The notes beneath the pieces were generated by a model that saw only the letters and a program-made list of their open reading frames with translations, had not been told where the DNA came from and made no database searches. This document shows, in pieces, positions 1 through 12,125 of a DNA stretch of 64,000 nt; positions within the stretch are counted from its first letter, which is position 1; each line of letters begins with the position of its first letter. Origin of the DNA: Diphasiastrum complanatum (taxonomy: Eukaryota; Streptophyta; Lycopodiopsida; Lycopodiales; Lycopodiaceae); the NCBI GenBank assembly GCA_029204225.1, contig CM055096.1:65446370-65510369 (forward strand), read 5' to 3'. The translations under genes were made by a program, and so were the position numbers.

Positions 1-711
1 AAGCTAGAATAGCTCATCCAACGATTTACCCATTCCTCCTCAACTTCTAGGCATTTAAACTTTTTATCGCCAATTTTTTTTTTCGGTTGATAGCCCAAGT
101 TGTGTGAATTAATAGCTTGTAATTGATTAAAAAGATTTTGCATTTGGTTATCATGCTATCTATTGCTTTGATGCAGTTCTAGAACCGCCTTACCCAAAGT
201 TTGCAATAGCTTATCAGAATCGAGGGAGCCATCACTATCTGGTGATGCCGGATGAATTTCAGTGTTCCCCCCCCATCACTACCGGGTGGTGTTGGGTGAA
301 TTTTCGTGTGCCCCCACCCAAAACCAAAAAATATTTTCCGATGAAAACTAAAAAGTTAAAAAATCTACGTTAAGTTATCATCATGACAGATATAATTGTT
401 TTTTAATAAAGTAATGTCCAAAAAAACACAGTTTTTAAAAGACCAACATGCTTATTAAAATTATACCAATGAATTTTGCAATTAGATTGTAAGCAATAAA
501 ATGCCGAAAAAACCATATCGATGCATAGAAATCTAGTTTACACAATTATCCAAGCCATTAAGATTCAACTAAAAGTTAACTACAATTTCATTTCCTTAGT
601 CCATAATGACTAAAAGAAATTCTCATGGAATACAAAAAACGAAAAGCTAAAAAAAACCATTAACCTCAAGCCAGTCTAGCCAGCCACGCCCCCCTTTTCA
701 CCTACCATGCA
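1..711. other. AT-rich non-coding stretch
   Basis: I see no gene here. The one structure is an imperfect 44-bp tandem duplication, with unit 1 at 230-273 and unit 2 at about 274-317. Both units begin CATCACTA and end in a C-rich run. The rest is AT-rich with short homopolymers. Confidence 0.6.
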
Positions 712-751
712 CACTTAAGTTAACTCAAAAAAAACTTTTAAATTACATTCA

Positions 752-765
752 CCCCCCCCCCCCCC
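752..765. repeat. Poly-C tract (C14)
   Basis: A run of 14 C, followed by a short CT-rich stretch. It is simple-sequence DNA about 80 bases before the long GA microsatellite. Confidence 0.9.
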
Positions 766-841
766 ACCTCTCTCTCTTCCCTCCAAAACGAGCTCCTCAG
801 GCCTCTGTCCTACTTCACGCGCACTCAGAAACATGCCAAAC

Positions 842-2042
<1,201 letters not shown>

Positions 2043-2617
2043 GATAGATCCAGATTGGTGAGGGCACGTTACAAAAAGCTAATCTGCTAAACCATCACCA
2101 CTAGATCTAGGAAGATCAAGCCAAATCAAGCTAGATCCATCAAGATTCGGCCAGATCTGGCAAGATCGGAAAAATCTAGCAGAATCCAAAAAGGATATAG
2201 ATCCAGACAAGATAAAAAAGGAAGCAGATGATCAAATTATGCCAATAAGTCCTCTAAATTTGTAGATCAGAGACCTCGATCTCGATAACTATGGCAAATT
2301 AAAGGGCAAAATTCACCAAACACTGACGGATTTGTTACCAACTATCCATCAAAGCTTCCAAAGAACTACCAACAGTCAAATCAAGCCTGGATGAAGTTGA
2401 TTACCAGTTTACAAAAGTTAAAAATCAGAAAATCTCGAGATCTCGTCAAAAAACACTCTAAAAAAGTTGGACAGTCACCAGATCTGACCTACCCAGATGC
2501 ATCCATGAAAATCTCTACAAGAGTTCCTGATGGAGGAATCATCATTCTTTAGTATGTGCGAGGGTTCCCAGAAGTTGAATTTTCAGAACCCTTGTAGAGC
2601 ATCAAGATCATCTTACG
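2043..2617 (+). other. Gypsy-1 post-integrase spacer
   Basis: Non-coding DNA that follows integrase in this family. It matches the spacer after 43884 and after 52981 over its whole length, including the AGATCnAG-rich first part and part of the GGGTTC/GAACCC hairpin near 2556-2600. The match stops at about 2617 in mid-spacer, where copia sequence begins, so this is a truncation or recombination junction. ORF X1 is absent from this copy. Confidence 0.8.
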
Positions 2618-4652
2618 ACTGGTCAGAAAATCAAGGCCCTACGGTCTGATTCAGGGGGAGAGTACCTATCAAATGAGATGAAGGACTATTTGTCGTCATG
2701 TGGCGTGCACCATCAGTTTACTACAAGCTACACTCCTCAACAAAATGGAGTAGCTGAGCAGAAGAACTGCACATTGTTGGAAGCTGCACGATCCATGATA
2801 GCCAATGCCCAATTACCTCAAACATTCTAGGCAGAAGCTATCTCTACGGCCTGCTCTCTGCTGAACTACTCCACCACTAAAACCGTTGATTCGAAGACAC
2901 CATTTAAAGCCTACTATGGACACAAACCAACCTTGAATCATCTACGTGTTTTTGGATGTCTCTGCTATGCACAAGTGCCATCTGATCTAAGGAAGAAACT
3001 GGACTCAGTAACCTATAAGAACATCTCCATCGGCTACTCAACGTCACATAAGGCATATCGCATCTATGATGTTGATTCAAGTCAGATCTCAGTCAGCGTG
3101 ATATTGTCTTTCTTGAAGACAAGTATCACGATTTCAAGCAGAAGTAGCCGATGCAAGAGTATGCCATAGCAGCTCCACTATCCATCGTTAGCCAACGACC
3201 TACGACTATTCAAATAAAGGAGTATGTCCCAACAGCTCCACTTACCATCGACGGGCCCAAACCCATGACTATTCAGCCACAAGATGCTACGATCCCAATC
3301 ATTCACCAAGGAGAATCATCCACTCAAGCACCTGCAGCTCGAAGGTCTATAAGACAATGACAACAACCTGATCATTTTGCCCCGTAGGCGTTCATCAGCC
3401 ACGATACCTGCCATAGTTGCAGAAGCTCTGTCAATGCCCAATGCAGACAATTGGAAGGCTCTCATGGATGCTAAGTATTAGTCTCTAATGAAGAACAAGC
3501 CCTGGAGTCTTGTCAATCCTCCTACTATTGTAAAACCAATTGACTCCAAGTGGATCTTTAAGTTGAAGCTTAAGCCAGATGGATCCATATCCAAATGGAA
3601 AGCTAGACTGGTGGTTAAAGGCTTTGAACAAGTATGGGATAGACTACACTAAGACCTTTAGTCCAGTGGTAAAGCATCAGTCTATTTGTACCTTACTGGA
3701 TATAGCTGCTGCAAAAGATCTGGACATTCACCAGATGGACATCCAGACAGCATTCCTACACAAATTTATACAAGAACATATATTCATTTATGAACCAGAA
3801 GGTTACGTCCTTCAAGGAAAGGAGCATCTGATATGTAAATTGCACAAGGCTTTATATGGTCTTAAGTAAGCTCCCAAGGCCTGGTATGATAGAAATAATC
3901 ACTTCTTGTTGCAGCACAATTTTACTTCTTGCTCTGTAGACTACATGTATATCTCAGGCATAAAGGATCAAGCTATGTCATGATAACATTATACATTGAT
4001 GAATCTTTAATTATCAGCACTTCAAATCAGTTATTACAAGAAATCAAATCTCTGCTTTCATCAGAGTTTGAGATGACTAATTTAGGCCCTGTCCATTACC
4101 TTCTTGGTATGGAGATCAGCAGAGATCGCGCAGGTAGAAGGATAACTATAAGCCAAGAATCCTACCTGACTAATGTACTTCACAGATATGGCATGGAGGA
4201 CTGCAAGCCCATAGACACACCTATGGATCCAGGAGCTAAGCTGTCCAAAGACATGTGCCCCAAAACTCAAGCAGATCAGCAAGAAATGTGCAGGCATCCT
4301 TATCAGTCTGTCATAGGATCAATTATGTATTCTATGACCTGCACACGACCTGATCTAGCATATGTAGTAAGCACATTGTCTCAGTACATGTCCAATCCAA
4401 GCCTATAGCACTAGAAAGCTCTGCAAAGAATACGCAGGTACATTCAAGCTACAAAGCACTATGCTTTGAGCTATAATGGCAATATAGAAGCTGCACTCAC
4501 ATTGACCACTTATTCAGATTCAGATTGGACAGGAGACGTGGATACCAAAAAATCCACATCGGGCTACATTTGTTTGCTTGCAGGAGGACCCATCTCATGG
4601 AACAGTAGAAAGAAAAATCAAAGTAGGAGAAGAGTCCATGGATCTATATATA
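2618..4652 (+). pseudogene. Copia element B: integrase to RNase H remnant
   Basis: Ty1/copia pol, truncated at both ends. The order is integrase second half (RSDSGGEY near 2640, QQNGVAEQKN near 2738, then FGCLCYA near 2950), a degenerate linker, RT (about 3430-4400) and RNase H (about 4400-4640, with SDWTGD and STSGYICLL). In-frame stops and frameshifts occur near 2828, 3130, 3480, 3640, 3868 and 4406. The RT active-site box, normally YVDD, reads YIDE at 3992-4003, which removes a catalytic Asp. It ends at WNSRKKNQ, before the usual STEAEY box, at the start of the copia C LTR. No LTRs of its own are visible. Confidence 0.9.
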
Positions 4653-4955
4653 TGTGATGTACTCTCATTGAGAAAATGATGAAATTTGTGTGTAATGCAA
4701 ATTTGGAGACTAAGATTTTTGTGACCTCTCTCTCTACTCAAGTTTGTACTTTCATTTTTTCTCTCTAGCCGAGTTGAGGCATTTATTATGCCTAGTTTCA
4801 TGTTTTGTTGACAGATCTTGCTTGTAACACAATAATATTTCTTGTATGATCAGCTTTCCTATTGTCAACCAATGCTAGTCTGATCTTTATGGTATTATTG
4901 GGATTAAGAGATCAAAAGTACATGTGTAGGGCGTCCCACACGTGTGAATTCAACA
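4653..4955 (+). repeat. Copia C 5' LTR
   Basis: About 303 bases starting TGTGATG and ending TTCAACA, immediately followed by a primer-binding site complementary to initiator tRNA-Met. The 3' end is fixed by that site. The start is inferred from the TG dinucleotide next to copia B and could be off by a few bases. Near the end is the palindrome CACACGTGTG (4938-4947). No partner LTR was found in the window. Confidence 0.7.
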
Positions 4956-4968
4956 TGGTATCACAGCC
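4956..4968 (+). other. Copia C primer-binding site (tRNA-iMet type)
   Basis: TGGTATCACAGCC follows the LTR end directly. The usual plant copia site is TGGTATCAGAGC, so there is one central difference. It would prime minus-strand synthesis. Confidence 0.8.
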
Positions 4969-5713
4969 TACCTAAGATTTACAAGAAAATCTAATAAAAA
5001 AGTTTGCAAATTTGATCAGATTTCAAGCTAGGAATTGTCTAGATTCTACTTTCTAGCTAGTTTGCAGTTTTCTATAATGATTTAGACCTTCAAACCACTT
5101 TGAATGGTCCAGATTAGGTACTATATGAAATTTCAGGTGCTGGCACATGTGAAGTCCACCCATTTTCAGTTTGGTGGTTCTCTCTCACCGTAGATCCAAA
5201 TTTCATGCAAATTAACCCACTATAGAGCTAGAAATGTGTAAAATCTGATGCAATTTGAATCATGACAGTTGGATAAGCCAATCAAAAGTTATAAGCTTTT
5301 GAAGAGTTGTAGGTAGGGCGCCTAGACCTATGGCAAATCGTGAGTACATGTCATTTATTGCTTGAATGATCACAAAAATCATCCAGAAGTTGACCAATCT
5401 CATCTATATGTGATTTAGACAAAATTTATAGGTTCTAGACAAATTGTTTCATACAAATAGATTGTATTTGAGTCAATTTGACATTTTTGGAGTATTTTAC
5501 ACGTGTGAAATTCAGAGAACCATAACTTTTGCCATACTTCATCTTTTTTTATGATTCAAATCTTGTTTTAGAGAGATTGTCAAGCTAGTGAGATCTATCC
5601 CACAGTTTTTTGCTTTGTCTTAGATAGGATTTGGTTTTTTTCCCTTGATTGGTTCCTATAGTGAGAAGATAAGCAATTTTTTCATCTATCTTTTTTTATC
5701 TTTATCATTATTT
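4969..5713 (+). other. Copia C untranslated leader
   Basis: AT-rich leader between the primer site and gag. It has no long open frame of its own. A second ACACGTGTGA motif lies near 5500. Retroelement leaders of this kind hold packaging and dimerisation signals, but I cannot point to one. Confidence 0.6.
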
Positions 5714-6644
5714 ATGACTTCAATGGGTGTCCTTCTATTAGAAGCAAGTGAAAGATTGTCAACCTCCAATTACTCAATTTGGAAGGTTAGGATGGAATCT
5801 GTCTTAATACTACAACATGTGATGGATATTGTACTTGGTATTGAAGAAGAACCACAAATTCCTCAAGAAATTCCAAAGTACAAAAAGAGAGCTAGGATGG
5901 CTCTGCATTATATTAAGATGAATGTCTCAAATGACATCTTAAGAGAATTTGGTGCTTGTAGTAATGCCGAAGATGCTTGGGATACTCTCAAGTCCATCTA
6001 TGAGGCAAAGAATACTTCTAGACTTCTAACACTAAGATCCAATTTTTTCAAAGTGTACAGAGAAGTGATGAATGTGCTTCAGCTTATGTAATGAGAGTTA
6101 AAGACCTCCATAGAGAATTGTCATGCATAGGAGACTCCATCAACCAAAATGAACTTGTTCAAGTCATACTTAATGGGTTAAAGGAGGAATATGACAACCT
6201 TGTTTAGAGTTATGCCATTAAGGAGGAGCTACCTAGTTTGGAAGCACTCCAAAGTGTGCTCATTTCTAAAGAATCAAGCCAAGAGTATAAACTCTTGAAA
6301 ATGGAGAGACTGTCTCTCAACAGTGATGGGAAAGCTCTCTTTACCAAAGACAAGCACAAGACAAGAAGTAAGAATCAACACCAACCCTCTTCAAGCAAGA
6401 ACAATCTTATTTCCAAGGAGAAAGGAGAAGAGGATGAGTCCTCTCAAGCTTTCACATCCAAAAAGAAGAAGAAAAACATCAAGTGTTTCTTTTGTGGCAA
6501 GAAGGGACATTATGCCACCAATTGCTTCAAGAAGAAGAGTCAATTCAAGCAAGCCAACATTTCTAATGAGGAGAAGGAAGATGCTCATGCAAGTGATGGA
6601 GAGGGATCTCTTATGGTCTCGAGTTTTTCTTCATCACCTTTCAG
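5714..6644 (+). pseudogene. Copia C gag
   Basis: Copia-type Gag (nucleocapsid precursor). The likely start is ATG 5714, which begins MTSMGVLLLEASERL. The in-frame ATG at 5645 adds a hydrophobic leader unlike this family. The fold begins NYSIWKVRMESV and continues to AEDAWDTLKSIYEAKN. A frameshift near 6080 and a stop near 6207 interrupt it. A CCHC zinc knuckle, CFFCGKKGHYATNC, is at about 6482-6523, followed by a basic and acidic tail. At about 6645 it continues without a stop into the gag of another copia element. Confidence 0.88.
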
Positions 6645-8803
6645 GATGGAAGAAAGTGAATCAGTGGGATCTTTCTTCACCAGGATAAAGGAGCTGAGAG
6701 ATCAACTTGTGGCGATTGGAGAACCAATCAGGGATGTTGAATTGGTACATACCACAATGAGCGGTGTCTCGGAAGGGCTACAGATGTTTGTGAGCAGCAT
6801 TGCTTTGAGGGAGAGGTTGCCTACTTTTGAAGACTTCCACGGAATCATGTTGCAAGAAGAGCAGCGTCGTGAAGTGGTGAAATCAAGGCAAACCCCACAG
6901 GAGGATCAAGCCTTGCTTGCTAAAGGCAAGCAGAAAGGATGGAAAAGGATTCCTAAGAAATCCAAGGATGATGATGACGAGGGAGAGTCGTCATCAAAGA
7001 GAAAAAGAAGAAGAAAGACAAATGTTACTATTGCCGCAAACTAGGTCATTGGGCACGTGAGTGTCACAAGAAGAAAGCGGACATAAAGGCGGAAAAAGTG
7101 ACTCAACAAGGAAACATTGCCGAAGATGATGGAGAAGATGATGAGACGAGTGTCTTCTCATCGGCATTGGCATCCCAAGTTGATGATGGTGCTAGATGGT
7201 TCATAGATTCAGGTGCCACGAGGCATATGACTGGGAAACGTGATTGGTTTGAAAAATTCTCACCAATCCATGATGGGGATAAGGTCACTCAAGCCAATGG
7301 AGAGGAATGCCAGATACAGGGTGTGGGCAATGTACCTGTGCAGTTTCCTGATTGTAAAATCAAGAATATCCCTAATGTGCTTTATGTTCCTGGACTCAAA
7401 AAGAGTTTGCTTTCTGTTGGTGTAATGGCAAATCAACATCTTAAGGTTGAATTTGTCAAGGATGGATGCCTTATGAGGGATATGAACCACAACCATAAAG
7501 TGGTGGCGAAGGGTTATAGAGATAGTAACTGTGGCCTTTATAAATTGGATGCTGCAAAACCAGGAGAATATGGTTTGGCTATCTCAACAGCATCTCAATC
7601 TGAGTTGTGGCACAGAAGACTTGGTCATTTGAACTATGAGAGCTTGAGATGGTAAAAGGGTTACCGACATTGCAGGATGATCATCATGCAATATGTGAAG
7701 GATGCGTCATGGGAAAGCATCACAGGGAGACATTTAAGAAAACTGGAGCTGCAAGAGCTAAGAAACCGCTGGAATTCATTCACAGCAACCTGTGCGGCCC
7801 AATGAAGACCATGTCATTGGGGAAAGAATATTATTTTATGACTTTCATAGATGATTACTCTAGGAGGACATGGATTTATTTCTTGAAGAAGAAATCTGAC
7901 GCTTTTGCTTGCTTCAAGGAGTTCAAGACTTTGGTAGAGAACCAACTGGATGCATGCATCAAAGTGCTAAGATCTGATAGAGGGGGCGAATACAAATCTG
8001 ATGATTTTGAGGACTTTTGCAAAGAACACGTCATCAAAAGACAATTCACAGTCACACACGCCGCATAGTAATGGTGTAGCTGAAAGGAAAAATAGGACTA
8101 TTATGGAGAGTGCACGCTCCATGATGAAGCAAATGGGCTTGACCAATTCACTATGGTCGGAAGTGTGCAGTGCGACAACGTTCTTGCAAAACAGGAGCCC
8201 TACAATTGCGGTTCCAAATGTGACTCCCGAAGAAGCATTTACTGGAATAAAGCCAAAAATCGACAAGTTTCGTGTCATTGGATGTAAGGCCTATGTACAT
8301 GTGCCAAAGGAGGAGCGAAAGAAACTTGATGCCAAAGCAATCAAGTGTATCTTCGTCGGTTATGATGAGAGGACAAAAGCTTACAGGTGTTTTGATCCTG
8401 TAATGAATAAGATTCACATTAGCAAAGATGTGATCTTTGATGAAACGCATAGGTATGAAGATGAAGACCATGCAAGTGGTGAAAGCATCAAAAGACTTCC
8501 CATAATTCTGGAGGAAGAAGATGAAGAAGATGCTCCATAAGATTATGCACGTGAAGACGAGAGTCGAGAGGGCGAGTATGAAAAAAAACCACCTATTCAA
8601 GAGCCTAGGGGGAGGTACTTGCCAATAGGAGCAATAAAGGAGAAACCAGTTGGAAGTAAGAGACATTACTTAGACACTCCTTGGGATACATACTCTCCAC
8701 GTAGTGTATCACCTGAATCTAAGATACCAAAATGGTATGAAAAGATCATGAAGGACGCAAAGCTAAATCAACCAAGATCTAGCACACAAGGAAAAATCTC
8801 CAG
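6645..8803 (+). pseudogene. Copia element D: gag, protease, integrase
   Basis: A second copia element entered in mid-gag (SFFTRIKELRDQL). It has its own knuckle, CYYCRKLGHWAREC (about 7028-7069), across a frameshift near 7040. Aspartic protease follows with WFIDSGATRHMT (about 7198). Integrase has the zinc-binding half (LWHRRLGHLN, then CEGCVMGKHH; frameshift near 7650) and the core. The first catalytic Asp, normally in a HxDLCGP box, is Asn: HSNLCGPM, codon 7787-7789. The second Asp (RSDRGGEY, about 7970) and the Glu (VAERKNRT, about 8078) remain, with a frameshift between them near 8062. The C-terminal acidic region ends at 8538, and the linker towards RT ends near 8803. RT and RNase H are missing. 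Confidence 0.92.
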
Positions 8804-8959
8804 AGTCTAAACAAAGTAGTTCCTAGTGCTGGGGAAAGCGCAACTACCAGTGGGGCTGATGGCACAGATAAAATTGCAAATCAGCTTACAGATGGCTTGG
8901 AGCCCAGGAATACTACAAGCCCTGCAGTTGAGGAGTTTACAACTGCCCCAGTAGAGTGA
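8783..8959 (+). other. Unassigned open tail, possible 3' coding end
   Basis: A reading frame of about 58 codons, rich in Ser, Thr, Ala and Glu, ends at TGA 8957-8959. It overlaps the last codons of copia D in a different frame. About 200 bases of 3'-UTR-like AT-rich sequence follow. It might be the last exon of a host gene into which copia D inserted, or just the degenerate copia linker. No domain is recognised. Confidence 0.25.
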
Positions 8960-10790
8960 AAGGTTATAGGATAGATACACCAGCAGCATCTTTGGCAGAT
9001 GGCTACCGCAATCACAGCTACTCCTGCAATCAACCTCAGGGAGGATTGCAGATCTTTTGCTGTCGTAACGGCATAGTTTGAGTTGGCATAGAACAGGAAA
9101 GTTCTTGATTAGGAATGGATTTAATGTGTTGAAATGATAGCATGCTCTGGAAACCTTGAGCACACTACCAGTGACATGTAAATAATGCTAGGATTATTTC
9201 ATTTTACTGGTTTTATTAAAATCACGGCATGCCAGTGTTGTCTAATCTGAGCTATCTGATGTGTTTGAGGCAGTGATTATTTCGTTCAAGCTTCTGTCAT
9301 CCTGTCTAATTGTACATTAAGATTGGTTGAAATGTGTCTTGTTTTGATATATCTTACACGCAATGGATTTTTTTTTCGCATCTTCTTTTGGCTAACTTCC
9401 TAAGTTTTCAAAGTTGGCAGTCCACTTCTTTGAAATGCCTGGTTTGAGCTAAAAATTGTAATTCTAGCATAGATGTAGCAGTTGTGAAAAGTGATCACCT
9501 GAGATGCCTACAGGTTTGAACAAAACTGCTGTAGGGATACTTTGTAGTTTTGGCGAGTGTTCAAACTTGAAAACTGCATTGAATATTGCAATTTAGGATG
9601 TTGGCCTACATGAATATGAATCGTGTATATTCAATAATATCATTTCTCCTTGTCTAGAATAGCATTACATGAATCTATTATAATTAAAATTATAGTGGGG
9701 CAACGTTTGCCCGCCCCACTCTGCTAGTACTTCATCAAAAAGATAGTCTTTTTGCATATATCAATGTTGTATTATTTAATATAGAATCTAAATCCCACAC
9801 TAGTCATCAACATTATTATATCATGCTCTTCCTTTATATAGCACATCTTTTTGATAATGTCTTTATGCGATAGTCGTGATCTATTTGTGTATCATGGTAT
9901 GATATAATGGGTGCAGAGTTATGGCTCTCTTTTGAGAGGCAACATATACTGAGAGCTTTATCTAGTATTCTTGCAGACAGCTAATTTGGTCTTTATTTGT
10001 ATATGACAGCCTTGCATACAAGTCAGACATAAAGTAAGAGTGAGATGCCAAAGGAGTATACCTTTTTACGTAGTGAGGGACAAACAAAAAAGAATGCTCA
10101 AGAACTAAGATGCATATTTTCAGCAACCCAAGAGAATGACAAATATAATAAAGGAAGCAAAATTGGCAAAGTTTGTTATATGAAAAATAAAACAATCTTG
10201 AAGAATTATGTATAAGGCCTTGCATCTCTTTTAAATAATCTCAAGCTATTATTAGAAACCATGAGTAACCAGTGGTATCAACAATTGTGGTAAACCCTCG
10301 TGGTATGAAAATTGTTGTAGAAAAGACTACATTAATTATGAAATAATCCCAAGCTATGAGCATGAACCTCGAGTATTAAGGCAATATCAACAATAAATGA
10401 CTTAGAACATGCAAGTAAATTAGAAAAAGAGAATATGTGAAGTTTACACAATAGTTGAAGAACCTAATCAAGTCGTGTAGAATCCAAGTGCTAATCAAGA
10501 ATGAAAGTGCACGTCTCATAATACTAAAGATCATGTGTGAAAAGATAGCCTTGGTCGAAATCATGATATGAAATTTTGTAACATTGTTGAAATGGTCATT
10601 ATAGAAGCATGAGTGTCATGTTATCACACGCATTATGAGAGGACGAAAGTTGTTGATGACCTCTTTGTAGGTGGTACTTTATGGGTATCATTTGGAGTGA
10701 AATGTGTCTCCTTCTAGAGGTATATGCATCTATGCCTCGATTCTCTCACCCATCATTCTTTGACTTCCATGCATATTGGCATTTTGTTCT
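8960..10790. other. Non-coding interval
   Basis: AT-rich sequence with no supportable gene. The one distinct structure is an 8-bp perfect inverted repeat, AGTGGGGC at 9694-9701 and GCCCCACT at 9713-9720, with an 11-base loop. Short open frames on the minus strand near 9962-10225 and 10376-10564 have low-complexity, hydrophobic composition and no recognisable motif. Confidence 0.5.
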
Positions 10791-10839
10791 TCAGCTCCCT
10801 CTCAAACCGTGGTAGCTTGATGACTCAAAGATTGCTCCT

Positions 10840-11535
10840 CTATTTCTCGAATAGACCTTTGTCTAAGGCCTTTGTGAAAATGTTAGCCACCATCTCCTTT
10901 GTTCCAATGAAGATAGTCTGCAGCATCTTCTTCCCGATCAGATCCCTTATCAAGTGATACTTGATTGCGATGTGTTTTGTCCTTGAGTGAAACATAGGAT
11001 CCTTTGTCAGATGTATCACAAATGTATTGTCCATTTGCAAAATCAGAGGCTCATTTGTTGTTTCGCCTAGTTTGTCGAGGAACTGTTTGAGCCAAATAAT
11101 TTCATTAGCCATCTTTGTTGCTATTGCATACTCTGCTTTGTAGGATGACTGAGCCACAATGGTCTACTTCTTGCTGACCCAGAGAATTGTTTCTCCTGAC
11201 GTGATGGTGCATCCTCCTGAGACACTTTTGCAGTCGTCCTTGAGAGATGCCCAGCTAGCATCATTGTAGGAAAGCGTCTAGAACTCTACATCACGAGAAT
11301 AACACAAACCAAAATTCTTTGTTAATTGGAGGTATTGCAAAATTCATTTCACAATCTTCCAATGAGTTGATCCTGGATCTGTATAGAATTGGCTCATCCT
11401 GAACATGGCATAAGTGATGTCAGGACGTGTGTTATCTGCAAGGTACATCAGCGATTCGATTAGCTTCTTGTATGGTGTAAACTACATCAACTATCTTTCT
11501 TCTTCAGTCTTCGAATAGTCTTCATTCGTCAAGAC
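10840..11535 (-). pseudogene. Copia element E: RT end and RNase H
   Basis: Minus-strand Ty1/copia pol end. Reading from 11535 down: LIESLMYLADNTRPDIT (end of the RT connection region), GSTHWK, then RNase H with VSGGCTI, WVSKKQTIVAQSS, KAEYAIAT, and the downstream MDNTFVIHL and SRTKHIAIKYH boxes, ending NIFTKALDKGLF near 10850. The first half has stops near 11470 and 11350. The last 105 codons (11157-10840) are open. Gag start sequence joins directly at 11535-11562, so most of gag-pol has been lost from this copy. Confidence 0.88.
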
Positions 11536-11561
11536 TGTTCATGCAAGCATTGGAGTATTTC

Positions 11562-12125
11562 CTCCATTTGCGTAGCTCCTTGTCTGTTGTTGTAGGCATC
11601 TCCTCAGTGTCATCTACCTAGGGAGATAATTCTTCTCCCTTTAGTATCAGCGAGGTCTTAACCTTCCATGCCAGGAAGTTAGATCTTGATAAATCGAGCA
11701 TTGTCCAGATCTTGGGTGCTGAATTGCAAACAAAGAACAATTCAGATGGATTTCAGATATGATTGTTGGTCACTACCGGCTATATCATTCCTACAGTCCT
11801 CCAGAATGTAGACAGACATTGTTGACCTATGTTTTAAATTAATATAGCATTCAACAACACTGAACCAATGTGCGGAATAGATAAAACAAGTGAGTAAGAT
11901 ACACAAGCGATAACAAACAATAATTCATTTAAGATCAGACAAAATTAAGAGTGATATGTGCGTAATAGCTACAATATCATCTATTGATCCTCTTGCTTTT
12001 CGAATGTTGTATGACGACAGACCCACACAACGTTTTGGTGTGAGAGAAGCGATGTTCTCCCACGAGTAAGTTGTGGAGCCTGCTCACAAAACTTGTCTCG
12101 GACTCCTATTCTGTGTTTTGTGTAT
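11562..12125 (-). repeat. Copia G-type leader and gag start (copy 1)
   Basis: Matches 19066-19690 closely and in the same orientation. On the minus strand it holds 5' untranslated sequence, then a gag start (SNFLAWKVKTSLILKGEEL, about 11690-11634; MPTTTDKELRKWR near 11604-11566). Copy 1 lacks about 36 bases near 12070 that copy 2 has. At the 5' side (12125) it is cut by the X3 repeat. Copia gag identity rests on the SNFLAWK pattern shared with copia Gag N-termini. Confidence 0.7.

Noticed and set aside
8151-8666. 171-codon open frame on the minus strand
   Set aside because: It is antisense to the well-supported copia D integrase and its composition is that of a shadow frame.
9962-10564. Minus-strand small open frames as genes
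   Set aside because: Composition is hydrophobic and AT-driven, with no motifs and no neighbours in support.
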